Below, one piece after another: positions 33,126 to 41,115 of a stretch of 64,000 nt of DNA. This DNA comes from Streptomyces sp. T12 (GTDB lineage Bacteria; Actinomycetota; Actinomycetes; Streptomycetales; Streptomycetaceae). Position numbers and translations under genes: made by a program. Position 1 is the first letter of the stretch. Each line of letters opens with the position of its first letter. The notes under the pieces were generated by a model. It saw only the letters and a list, made by a program, of their open reading frames with translations. It was not told where the DNA came from and searched no databases. The DNA lies in the NCBI RefSeq assembly GCF_028736035.1, contig NZ_CP117866.1, positions 4,402,001 to 4,466,000 on the forward strand. The letters are read 5' to 3'.

Positions 33126-33890
33126 ATGAAGGGCCTGCGTGGCAAGCGGATCGTCATCGCCGGCGGCGCCACCGGGATCGGCGCCGCCACGGCCGAACGG
33201 CTCGCCGAGGAGGGCGCGTCGGTGGTGATCGGCGACCTGAACCTCTCCGGTGCGCAGGCGACGGCGCGGCGCGTCGCCGAGGGCGGAGGGACCGCCGTGG
33301 CCGTGCGCTTCGACCTGGCCGACGAGAGCTCCGTGCAGGCGCTGATCGATCGTGCCGTGGCCGAACTCGGCGGTCTGGACGGCCTTTTCAACGTGGGTGC
33401 CAATGTTCCGGACGCGGTGCCCGACCGGGACACCGATCTGCTCGGCATGGATGTGGAGCTCTGGCGCCGTACCTTCGAGGTGAACCTGCTCGGCTACACC
33501 CTGGCCTGCCGGGCGGCCATCCCGCATCTGCTCGCCGCGGGCGGGGGCTCGATCGTGAACTGCTCCTCCGGGGGTGCGTGGTCCGGCCTGCCCGTGCTGC
33601 CCGCTTACTCCACCTCGAAGGCCGGGGTCAACGCACTGACCCGGCACATCGCCTCGCGTTGGGGCCGGGAGGGGATTCGGTGCAACGCCGTGGCACCCGG
33701 ACGGGTCGTGACCGAGTCCCTGCAACGCAACGGTGCTCCCGCGCCGCAGCCGGGACAGGATGTCCGCAGTACCCGGGTCGGCAGGCCGGCCGACATCGCG
33801 GCCACGGTGGCCCTGCTGCTCTCCGACGACGGAGCGTGGGTCAACGGCCAGACGTGGTCGGTCTGCGGTGGATCGAGCCTGCGGGAGTGA
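33126..33890 (+). CDS. Short-chain dehydrogenase/reductase with altered NNAG
   Basis: 254 aa from ATG 33126, AAGGAGA upstream. Cofactor motif AGGATGIG, Asp in VVIGDLN (NAD-type), a catalytic Ser in NCSSGGAWS, and YSTSK. The usual NNAG is NVGA (LFNVGANV), a change in the loop that supports the central sheet. The C-terminus WSVCGGSS keeps the GG pair. It sits between the P450 and the TetR regulator and is likely part of the same pathway. Confidence 0.88.
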   Translation: MKGLRGKRIVIAGGATGIGAATAERLAEEGASVVIGDLNLSGAQATARRVAEGGGTAVAVRFDLADESSVQALIDRAVAELGGLDGLFNVGANVPDAVPDRDTDLLGMDVELWRRTFEVNLLGYTLACRAAIPHLLAAGGGSIVNCSSGGAWSGLPVLPAYSTSKAGVNALTRHIASRWGREGIRCNAVAPGRVVTESLQRNGAPAPQPGQDVRSTRVGRPADIAATVALLLSDDGAWVNGQTWSVCGGSSLRE

Positions 33891-33904
33891 GAGCGACCGC
33901 GCGG

Positions 33905-34534
33905 TCAGGCAGGCCGGGCACCCCGCTTCGGCCACTGCCGGAGCGGCTCCGGCGCCTTGAGCACGGTCGGCTGCGCAGGGGCGAGGCCGTCGAGCACCAG
34001 GGTGATGTAACGCTTCCAGCCGTCGCCGTCGGGATCCACCGTGGTCAGGACGCTCAGCAGCATCACCGTGATCCGGTGGAGATCGTCGGGAACGATGTCG
34101 GCGCGCACCCGTCCCGCGATCTGGGCCCGTCGCGTGACCAGGATCAGTGCCTCGTAGAAGGGTTCGGAGATTTCCGACGCCAGGGAGCCCGCATTGCGCA
34201 CCGCGCCGAGGAGGCCTTGTTCCCGGGCCGCGAAGGAGACCGCGGCCTCCCACAGGGTCACGAGCCCCCGCAGGGGATCGCTGTCCTCGAGTGCCCGGCT
34301 GATCGCGGGCGACATCTCCTCGCCGACCTTCTGGTCCAGCGCCGCACGGACGAGTTCCTCCTTGTTGGGAAACCGTCGGTACAGCGTCGCGATGCCCACA
34401 CCGGCGCGGCGGGCGATCTCCTCCAGCGAGGCGTCGGGGCCGCTCTCGGCGTAGAGCTCGCGCGCGGCCCGGAGGATCTTCTCGGAGTTGCGGGCGGCGT
34501 CGGCGCGCAGTCGACGCGGAGTTTCAGCAGTCAC
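33905..34534 (-). CDS. TetR-family transcriptional regulator
   Basis: 209 aa from GTG 34534. N-terminal HTH at about 30-60: LEEIARRAGVGIATLYRRFP, followed by NKEELVRAAL. The C-terminal ligand domain has the FAAREQGLLGAVRN pattern seen in many streptomycete TetR proteins. It is divergent from the second P450, with an inverted repeat overlapping the intergenic promoters, so it most likely represses that P450/ferredoxin pair and itself. Confidence 0.92.
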   Translation of the reverse strand: MTAETPRRLRADAARNSEKILRAARELYAESGPDASLEEIARRAGVGIATLYRRFPNKEELVRAALDQKVGEEMSPAISRALEDSDPLRGLVTLWEAAVSFAAREQGLLGAVRNAGSLASEISEPFYEALILVTRRAQIAGRVRADIVPDDLHRITVMLLSVLTTVDPDGDGWKRYITLVLDGLAPAQPTVLKAPEPLRQWPKRGARPA

Positions 34535-34552
34535 CGCCCCACCTTACCAACC

Positions 34553-34572
34553 AATAGTCCACTATCTATTGA
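34553..34572. promoter_or_regulatory. Inverted repeat operator in TetR-P450 divergent region
   Basis: CAATAG (34553-34558) and CTATTG (34567-34572) flank an 8-base spacer. It lies 19 bases upstream of the TetR start in an AT-richer patch, the expected place and shape for the regulator's operator. Confidence 0.5.
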
Positions 34573-34655
34573 GTTCGTACACCGACCCGTATAACCGATA
34601 GCATCATCTCAGTTAAAGCGAGTGCCCTTGCCTTGCCCCCACCAAGGAGTCGTCC

Positions 34656-35858
34656 ATGCCGGCCAACCAGCCAGCCACGTACCCGTTCGCAGCCGAGAAG
34701 CTCGATCTCAGCCCTCTGTACTCCGACCTGCGGAAGGAGCGGCCACTGAGCCGGGTCCAGCTCCCCTACGGCGAGCCCGCCTGGCTGGCCACCCGCCACG
34801 AGGACGCGCGGTTGGTCCTCGCCGACCCTCGCTTCAGCCGGAACGAAAGCCTGAGGCATGACGAGCCGCGCTTCAGGCCCTTCCCCACGCCGCCGGACGC
34901 GCTCATGATCATGGACCCGCCGGAGCACTCGCGCCTGCGCCGGCTCGCGGCCAAGGCGTTCACCGTCAAGCGGGTCGAGGACTGGCGGCCCCGTGCCGAG
35001 CGGATCGCCGCCGATCTGGCCGACGGCATGCTCGCCAAGGGTGCCCCCGCCGACCTGGTCACCGACTTCGCGCTGCCGTTGCCGATCAGCGTGATCAGCG
35101 CCCTGCTCGGGGTGCCCTTCGAGGACCGGGAGAAGTTCCATGTCTGGGCCGAGGCGTTCATCTCCACCACCAAGTACACGGCGGAGGAGGCGGCGAAGCA
35201 CCGGGAGAGCCTGACCGCGTACATGGCCGGTCTGATCGCCGAGCACCGCGAGAATCCCCGCGACGACCTGATCGGCGATCTCGTCGCCGCGCGGGACGAG
35301 GACGACCGGCTCTCCGAGGGGGAGCTGCAGACCATGCTCTCCGGCATCCTCGTCGGCGGCTTCGAGACCACCGCCACCCAGATCACCAACTTCGTGTACG
35401 TGCTGCTCACCCACCCCGAACAGCTCGCCGCCCTGCGCACCGACCTGGACCTGATCCCGCAGGCGGTGGAGGAACTCCTGCGCTTCGTCCCGCTGACCAT
35501 CGGCACCACCTTCGCCCGCTACGCCCTGGAGGACGTCGAGGTCGGCGGGGTGACGGTACGGGCCGGCGAGCCCGTGATGGTCGCCCTGCACTCGGCCAAC
35601 CGGGACGAGTCCGTGTTCACCTGCCCCCACCAACTCGACCTGGAGCGCCGTGAGGCCGCGCACGTCGCCTTCGGACACGGCGCACACCACTGCCTGGGCT
35701 CCCCGCTCGCCCGGGTGGAACTGCAGGTGGCCCTGCACACCCTGCTGACCCGCTTCCCGGGCCTGCGGTTCCACGAGTCCGAGGCGGACGTCGTCTGGAA
35801 GTCCGGAGTGCTCACCCGCGGTCCGGAGCGCCTGCCGGTCGCCTGGGACCAGCCCTGA
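34656..35858 (+). CDS. Cytochrome P450 (second)
   Basis: 400 aa from ATG 34656, AAGGAG upstream. I-helix LVGGFETTATQ (Phe replaces the usual His before Glu-Thr-Thr), ExxR in EELLRFV, heme loop FGHGAHHCLGSPLARVEL. Class I soluble P450. A ferredoxin gene follows 27 bases later, giving a P450-ferredoxin operon controlled by the divergent TetR gene. It differs markedly from the P450 at 31657, so the two probably act on different intermediates. Confidence 0.93.
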   Translation: MPANQPATYPFAAEKLDLSPLYSDLRKERPLSRVQLPYGEPAWLATRHEDARLVLADPRFSRNESLRHDEPRFRPFPTPPDALMIMDPPEHSRLRRLAAKAFTVKRVEDWRPRAERIAADLADGMLAKGAPADLVTDFALPLPISVISALLGVPFEDREKFHVWAEAFISTTKYTAEEAAKHRESLTAYMAGLIAEHRENPRDDLIGDLVAARDEDDRLSEGELQTMLSGILVGGFETTATQITNFVYVLLTHPEQLAALRTDLDLIPQAVEELLRFVPLTIGTTFARYALEDVEVGGVTVRAGEPVMVALHSANRDESVFTCPHQLDLERREAAHVAFGHGAHHCLGSPLARVELQVALHTLLTRFPGLRFHESEADVVWKSGVLTRGPERLPVAWDQP

Positions 35859-35885
35859 CCCCCACACACACAAGGAGAGAGAACC

Positions 35886-36080
35886 ATGCACATCGAATTC
35901 GACGAGCCCAAGTGCGTCGCCGCCGGACAGTGCGTCGTGGCCGCACCCGAGGTCTTCGACCAGCGTGACGAGGACGGCATCGCCATCCTGCTGACCGAGA
36001 CCCCCGCCGCCGAGCTGCACGAGGGCGTGCGGGAGGCCGCGGCGATCTGTCCGGCGGCAGCCATCCGTCTGAAGGAGTAG
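35886..36080 (+). CDS. [3Fe-4S] ferredoxin
   Basis: 64 aa from ATG 35886, with AAGGAGAG upstream. Three cluster Cys are visible: Cys10 and Cys16 in CVAAGQC, and a third in AICPAAA near the end, with Ala at the usual second-Cys position. This is the standard streptomycete P450-partner ferredoxin. It carries single electrons from the reductase at 30401 to either P450. Confidence 0.93.
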   Translation: MHIEFDEPKCVAAGQCVVAAPEVFDQRDEDGIAILLTETPAAELHEGVREAAAICPAAAIRLKE

Positions 36081-36123
36081 CCGCGCACTCCTGCGGCCGC
36101 AGCCGGGCCGCCGCCCGGCGTCC

Positions 36124-36159
36124 GGCGGCGCTCCCCCGTCTTCCCCGGGGAGCGCCGCC
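36124..36159 (+). terminator. Terminator, 13-bp perfect stem
   Basis: GGCGGCGCTCCCC (36124-36136) pairs perfectly with GGGGAGCGCCGCC (36147-36159) around 10 bases, 43 bases after the ferredoxin stop. Confidence 0.75.
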
Positions 36160-36229
36160 TCACCCATGCGCCGTGTCACTTCCCCGAGTTCGCATGTCCC
36201 TGCCCATCGCCCCACCCGAGAGGCCCCCC

Positions 36230-37705
36230 ATGTCCGCAGCATCATCCAGGCCAGCCGCCACGACGGCGTCCGCCGCTCCGCGCGCGAACGCCGTCGTGGC
36301 GGTCCTGGCCTTCAGCGGGATCGCGGTCTCGCTGATGCAGTCCCTTGTGATCCCCCTGATCCCCGAGCTTCCGGCACTCCTCGACGCCTCCGCGGCGGAC
36401 ACCGCATGGGCCATCACCTCGACACTGCTCGCCGGCGCCGTCGCCACCCCGGTCATGGGACGGCTCGGTGACATGTACGGCAAGCGGCGCATGCTGCTGA
36501 TCAGCCTCGCCCTCCTCGTGGCCGGCTCGGTGGTCTGCGGCCTCAGCAACTCACTCACCCCGATGATCATCGGCAGGGTTCTGCAAGGTCTGTCCGCCGG
36601 CGCCGTCTCGCTCGGCATCAGCATCATGCGCGACGAACTGCCCGCCGAGCGCCTGCCCGGCGCGACCGCCCTGATGAGCGCGTCCCTCGGCATCGGCGGT
36701 GCTCTGGGGCTGCCCGCGGCGGCCCTGATCGCCGATCACTTCGACTGGCACCTGCTGTTCTGGACCTCCGCGGTCCTCGGCGTCCTCTCCGTGGTACTCG
36801 TCGTGACGATGGTCCCCGAGTCCGAGGTCCGCACAGGCGGCCGCTTCGACCTCATGGGCGCGGCCGGCCTCTCGGCCGGGCTGGTCTGTCTGCTCCTTGC
36901 CGTGTCCAAGGGTGCCGACTGGGGCTGGAGCAGCGGTACCACGCTCGGTCTGTTCGCCGCCTCGGCGGTCGTGCTGCTCCTGTGGGGACGGTACGAGCTG
37001 CGCACCCGCGCGCCGCTGGTCGACCTGCGCATCACCGCCCGTCGTCAGGTGCTGTTCACCAACCTGGCGTCCATCGCCATCGGGTTCTCGCTGTTCGCGC
37101 TGTCCCTGGTCATGCCGCAGCTGCTGCAACTGCCCGAGCAGACCGGCTACGGCATGGGCCGGGACTTGCTGACGGTCGGTCTGGTCATGGCCCCGATGGG
37201 GCTGGTGATGATGGCGACGGCGCCGTTCTCCGCTCGTATCACCAAGGCGCGCGGCCCCAAGGTCACACTGATCATCGGCGCCTCCGTCGTCGCGGCCGGA
37301 TACGCGACCGGCGTCGTGCTGATGGCCGAGATCTGGCAGCTGGTCGTGGTCGGCTGTATCGTCGGCGCGGGCGTGGGGCTGGCGTACGGCTCGATGCCCG
37401 CGCTCATCATGAGCGCCGTACCCGTGTCGGAGACCGCCGCGGCCAACAGCCTCAACACGCTGATGCGTTCGCTGGGGACCTCGACCTCCAGTGCGGTCAT
37501 CGGCGTGCTCCTGGCACAGATGACCACCGACTTCGCCGGTCACGCCCTCCCGTCGGAGAACGGTTTCAGGACCGTCCTGCTCATCGGCGCCGCCGCTGCC
37601 CTGCTGTGCTGCGCGCTCGCCGCCTTCCTGCCCCGCCAGGAGTCCGGCCCGGTATCGGCGCATGGGGCGGCCAAGCCGTCGGAGCCGGCGAAGACCACCT
37701 CGTAG
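36230..37705 (+). CDS. MFS exporter, DHA2 (EmrB/QacA) type
   Basis: 491 aa from ATG 36230, with GAGAGG upstream; GTG 36173 and ATG 36194 are in frame. About fourteen membrane helices. Motif A-like GRLGDMYGKRRMLLI follows helix 2, and motif C-like GLPAAALIADHF is present in helix 5. The second half includes GVGLAYGSMPALIM. Proton-driven export of drugs or metabolites is typical. It follows the P450/ferredoxin genes but is separated by a terminator, so it may export related products under its own promoter. Confidence 0.88.
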   Translation: MSAASSRPAATTASAAPRANAVVAVLAFSGIAVSLMQSLVIPLIPELPALLDASAADTAWAITSTLLAGAVATPVMGRLGDMYGKRRMLLISLALLVAGSVVCGLSNSLTPMIIGRVLQGLSAGAVSLGISIMRDELPAERLPGATALMSASLGIGGALGLPAAALIADHFDWHLLFWTSAVLGVLSVVLVVTMVPESEVRTGGRFDLMGAAGLSAGLVCLLLAVSKGADWGWSSGTTLGLFAASAVVLLLWGRYELRTRAPLVDLRITARRQVLFTNLASIAIGFSLFALSLVMPQLLQLPEQTGYGMGRDLLTVGLVMAPMGLVMMATAPFSARITKARGPKVTLIIGASVVAAGYATGVVLMAEIWQLVVVGCIVGAGVGLAYGSMPALIMSAVPVSETAAANSLNTLMRSLGTSTSSAVIGVLLAQMTTDFAGHALPSENGFRTVLLIGAAAALLCCALAAFLPRQESGPVSAHGAAKPSEPAKTTS

Positions 37706-37885
37706 CGCCGTCTCGCAACGTCGCTCCGCAGCACTGGTGGGCGACCACGACGGACTTGTCGCCCTTCTTGATCACCTGAGTCGTCACGCGCCTCGGTCCG
37801 GGCGACGGTCGCGTCGGAGGGCCTCCCCCTGGGCGACGGCGGGTCGCCGACCCGCAGGGGCAGGATCCGGCAGCTGTGGGGGAAG

Positions 37886-38680
37886 TTACGAGGCGTTGGT
37901 GAGCTTCTGGATCACGGCGGGCAAGGGCTTGTCGAGGTCGGCCACGTAGATCTGCATGGTGTCCGAGGAATCGACGACCGCGATGGCGATGCCGGCTTCG
38001 ACACCGGGGATCTTGTACGCGGGCGATTCCGACTGCGGGACCAGGCCGTCGTTGTAGTCGTCGGGTGTGTCGACGCAGGCGACGTGGACAGCCTTGCCCA
38101 CCTTGTTCCCGGCCTTGAAGTCGCGGTGGCCGGTGATGCCCGTGTAGACCTTGCCAGCGAATTCCACCTCCTCCGCGCACGCGTTTTCAATCATCGGCGT
38201 TTCCGTCTCGGTCTCCGCGGTCGCGTCGTCGATGAGCTTCTGAACCCTGGCGGGCAGCTTCTTGCCGGAATTGACCACGAAGAACATGTCGTCGACCGCG
38301 ATGGCGATGCCGGGGTCGACACCGTCGATCTCATAGGCGGGCGATTCCGGCTGAGGGACGAGAGCGTCGCTCTTCCGGTCCGTGTCGTCGCACATGACCG
38401 AGACGGCCTTGCCCACCTTGTTCCCGATCCTGAAATCGACGTTCTCGACCGCCCTGTAGACGCGGCCGTGGAACTCCACGTCGAGCGGTTCCGCGCAGGC
38501 AGCGGGGGCCAGCTGTGCCGAGTTCTCCGACTTGGTCTTCGAAACCGCCTTGCCCGACTGGGACTTCGAGCTCGCGTCGTCCGGCGCCGTCGGCGAGCAT
38601 CCGACGGCGAGAGCGGCGAGAGCAGCCGTCGCCAGCAGGATCTTCTTCACATTTCGGGCAGGGCTGATCGCGCTGGTCAT
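37886..38680 (-). CDS. Lipoprotein with two tandem repeats of one domain
   Basis: 264 aa from ATG 38680, with AAGGAGAC upstream. Lipobox LAVGC after a hydrophobic signal segment. The mature part contains two copies of an about 85-residue unit. Each has CAE.(L/V)(D/E)(V/F), F.G(R/K)VY, GNKVGKAV.V.C, (L/V)VPQ.ESPAY and G(V/I)..GIAIAV. The repeats resemble a streptomycete domain of unknown function (possibly DUF6281). A surface-anchored binding role is likely. It neighbours an ECF sigma/anti-sigma pair and may be its target or sensor. Confidence 0.75.
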   Translation of the reverse strand: MTSAISPARNVKKILLATAALAALAVGCSPTAPDDASSKSQSGKAVSKTKSENSAQLAPAACAEPLDVEFHGRVYRAVENVDFRIGNKVGKAVSVMCDDTDRKSDALVPQPESPAYEIDGVDPGIAIAVDDMFFVVNSGKKLPARVQKLIDDATAETETETPMIENACAEEVEFAGKVYTGITGHRDFKAGNKVGKAVHVACVDTPDDYNDGLVPQSESPAYKIPGVEAGIAIAVVDSSDTMQIYVADLDKPLPAVIQKLTNAS

Positions 38681-38901
38681 CGTTCTGTCTCCTTGATCGC
38701 TGTTCGGCGGACGGGGACGTTTCCCGTGCCGAGAGGTACGGCCTTCGTGATGCAGACCATGAGTTGGTGCCGCCACGCGGTGGCCGGATGCTCCTGCCGC
38801 GCGTCGGATGTGATGTGCCGACGTACGAGGGTGAGGTGCGGTGTCGCGGCGGCGCCCGCTGCGCCCCGCGAGCCGGGCGGCAGGCGCCTACCCGGATTCG
38901 C

Positions 38902-39546
38902 TCACTTCTCGAAGGCCTGGCGGAACAGGTCCCTGCCCTGGTCCGTGGCCCGGATGGTGCCGCCACACACGGGCACGACGCCGTTCTCGGCGGTGACGAG
39001 GTAATGCTGACCGACCTCGAACACCCATCCTTCCGGCCAGTCCTCGTCGTTGCCGAGTCGGGCCGTGGTCGTGGTCGTGTCGCCGCCGCGATACCAGTGG
39101 TCGACACGGAACTCGACCCGGTCGCCCTCTTCGGAGGTCACCGTGCCTTCGAAAGCGGTCGCGTTGCGGCGCAGGGTGTCGGCGGTGGGCTCCGCGCACG
39201 CGGATGAGGGTGCCCCGCTGTCGAGGTCCTCGACAGTCAGGGCCAGCGGGCCGGCCGAGGGCGACTGGCCTTGGTTCGTCGCGACGCCCCAGGTGATACC
39301 GCCTCCCACGAGTAGTGCGACGGCCGCTGCCGGCATGAGGAGCCTACGGCGGCCTGCGCCCGGGAGACGCTGCGGCGACAGACGTGTGACGGTGGCGGCG
39401 CCGGGCGCCGGCCGGGTCGTGGTGTCGTGGGTGGTGTCGTGGGTGATCGCAACCTCCACAAGACGGTTGATGTCCGGCAGCGGAGCGTTCGAGGTCAGTG
39501 CCGGGTCCACGGCCTTCAGGTGGGCCAGCAGCTCGTCGTCGTTCAC
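38902..39546 (-). CDS. Membrane-anchored partner (putative anti-sigma) of the ECF sigma factor
   Basis: 214 aa; its GTG start at 39546 overlaps the sigma stop. The cytoplasmic N-terminus (MNDDELLAHLKAVDPAL, DINRLVEV) is the pattern found next to ECF genes in Streptomyces. One membrane helix (LLMPAAAVALLVGGGITWGV) leads to an external domain with two Cys (SACAEP, VPVCGG). The HxxxCxxC zinc motif of many anti-sigma factors is absent. Inference rests on gene pairing and topology. Confidence 0.7.
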   Translation of the reverse strand: MNDDELLAHLKAVDPALTSNAPLPDINRLVEVAITHDTTHDTTTRPAPGAATVTRLSPQRLPGAGRRRLLMPAAAVALLVGGGITWGVATNQGQSPSAGPLALTVEDLDSGAPSSACAEPTADTLRRNATAFEGTVTSEEGDRVEFRVDHWYRGGDTTTTTARLGNDEDWPEGWVFEVGQHYLVTAENGVVPVCGGTIRATDQGRDLFRQAFEK

Positions 39547-40112
39547 CGACTGCTCCTTCCTTCACTCGTCTCATGTCCGGCCGGTGTGCTGTTCTTTCGC
39601 TCGAGCAGTCCGGCGAGCTTCTTCTTCGCCCGGTGCAACCGGATGCTCACGGCGTTGGAGGTCATGCCGGTCACCTCCGCGATCTGGAGCGGCGCCAGCT
39701 CCTCCCACGCCCACAGGAGCACCACCTCGCGATCCAGCACACTGAGCTTGTCGAGTGCGGCGTGCAGGTCGGAGTGGTCAGGTGGTGCGGTCGGGAGTGC
39801 CTCGCGCGTCCGGGTCAGCCGCTCCACCAGCCGGAGCCGGCGGCTGTCCGCCCGGCGGGCGTTGGCCAGACAGCCGCGGGCCACGCCATAGCACCAGGGC
39901 AGCACGTCATCGGGATCGATCGCAGGGCCTGACCCGAGCCCGGGCACATCGTCGAGACGACGCCAGAGCACGAGCAGCGTCTCCGAGAGGACGTCATCGA
40001 CCATGTCGGCATCCGCCCGCCGCACCAGATACCGGTGCAGCGGCTCCACCACCACATGCGCCAGCGCTTCGAAGCGGGCCTCTGGATTCCGGGTCGTTCT
40101 CAGTTCCGTCAT
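39543..40112 (-). CDS. ECF-type RNA polymerase sigma factor
   Basis: 189 aa from ATG 40112. Region 2 spans about 15-80 (HRYLVRRADADMVDDVLSET, LLVLWRRL) and region 4 about 115-170 (LDREVVLLWAWEELAPLQIA, EVTGMTSNAVSIRLHRAKKK). It overlaps its putative anti-sigma partner (GTGA), which implies balanced synthesis. The signal and regulon are unknown; the lipoprotein at 37886 is a candidate member. Confidence 0.9.
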   Translation of the reverse strand: MTELRTTRNPEARFEALAHVVVEPLHRYLVRRADADMVDDVLSETLLVLWRRLDDVPGLGSGPAIDPDDVLPWCYGVARGCLANARRADSRRLRLVERLTRTREALPTAPPDHSDLHAALDKLSVLDREVVLLWAWEELAPLQIAEVTGMTSNAVSIRLHRAKKKLAGLLERKNSTPAGHETSEGRSSR

Positions 40113-40382
40113 GGATTCCACACCCTGCCCTGTCCGGCACCGGCCGCATCCTTTCAGGGCTGAGGAACCCGCAACAGAAAAGGGCGTCCTCACCCGCGGA
40201 CGGCCGACCGAGCAACGACTCGGCACCGGACGTCCTGGACCTTCGGGATGAGGACCAGTGGTACTCCAGTACTTCACGCCCAGTCCCGATTCACTTCCGG
40301 GGTACTGGGGGATGCCTGGAAATCATTCCTAGGTTTTCCAGGAGCCTTGCCGTCACCGTCAATCATCAGCAAAAGGAGCCCC

Positions 40383-41078
40383 ATGTCCCGCAAGAACCGC
40401 ATCCTCGTCATCGTCACCAGCACCGGCGAGTACGAGACGGTCGGATACCGCACCGGACTCTGGCTGGGTGAACTGACGCACTTCTACGACGTCGCCGAAC
40501 AGGCCGGATTCGACCTCACCATCGCCAGCATCGAGGGCGGACCCGTGCCACTCGACCCGGAAAGCCTCACCCACGACATCGTCGGCGATCTCGGCACCGA
40601 CAAGCGGTACACCGACCGCCAGTTCATGGACAAGCTCCAGGACACCGTCGCCGTGTCCGAAACCGGCGTCGACGACTACGACGCCGTCTACCTCACCGGC
40701 GGTCACGGCGTGATGTTCGACTTCTACCAGAGCCAGGCGCTGGAGACCGTCATCGCACGGTTCTACGAGACCGGCCGGATCGTCTCGGCCGTATGCCACG
40801 GGCCGTGCGGTCTGCTCGACGTCACACTGAGCAACGGCGAGCCCCTGGTGAAGGGCAAGAACGTCACCGGCTTCTCCTGGCGGGAGGAGGAACTCGCCCA
40901 GCGGGACCACGCCGTCCCCTACAGCCTCGAGGACCGGCTCAAGGAACTCGGAGCCTTCTACAGCATCGCGGAACAGCCCTTCGGCATCCACGTCGTCGAG
41001 GACGGCCGCCTCATCACCGGGCAGAACCCCGGCAGCGCCAAGGCCGTCGCCGAGGCAGTGGTCCGACACCTCGGCTGA
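40383..41078 (+). CDS. DJ-1/PfpI (Hsp31-like) protein
   Basis: 231 aa from ATG 40383, AAGGAG upstream. Fold landmarks: ILVIVTSTGEY, VYLTGGHGVMFDF, and the nucleophile elbow AVCHGPCGLLDV with the reactive Cys next to His, plus conserved Glu residues. The long form with an inserted N-terminal segment matches Hsp31/glyoxalase III-like proteins, which detoxify methylglyoxal or act as protein repair chaperones. Cytoplasmic. It ends in a terminator shared with the fucosidase gene. Confidence 0.88.
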   Translation: MSRKNRILVIVTSTGEYETVGYRTGLWLGELTHFYDVAEQAGFDLTIASIEGGPVPLDPESLTHDIVGDLGTDKRYTDRQFMDKLQDTVAVSETGVDDYDAVYLTGGHGVMFDFYQSQALETVIARFYETGRIVSAVCHGPCGLLDVTLSNGEPLVKGKNVTGFSWREEELAQRDHAVPYSLEDRLKELGAFYSIAEQPFGIHVVEDGRLITGQNPGSAKAVAEAVVRHLG

Positions 41079-41080
41079 GG

Positions 41081-41108
41081 GCCCCCCGTAGCCGCAGCGA
41101 CGGGGGGC
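41081..41108. terminator. Bidirectional terminator
   Basis: GCCCCCCGT (41081-41089) pairs perfectly with ACGGGGGGC (41100-41108) around 10 bases, between the convergent DJ-1 (stop 41078) and GH29 (stop 41116) genes. Confidence 0.75.
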
Positions 41109-41115
41109 GGTGTGC

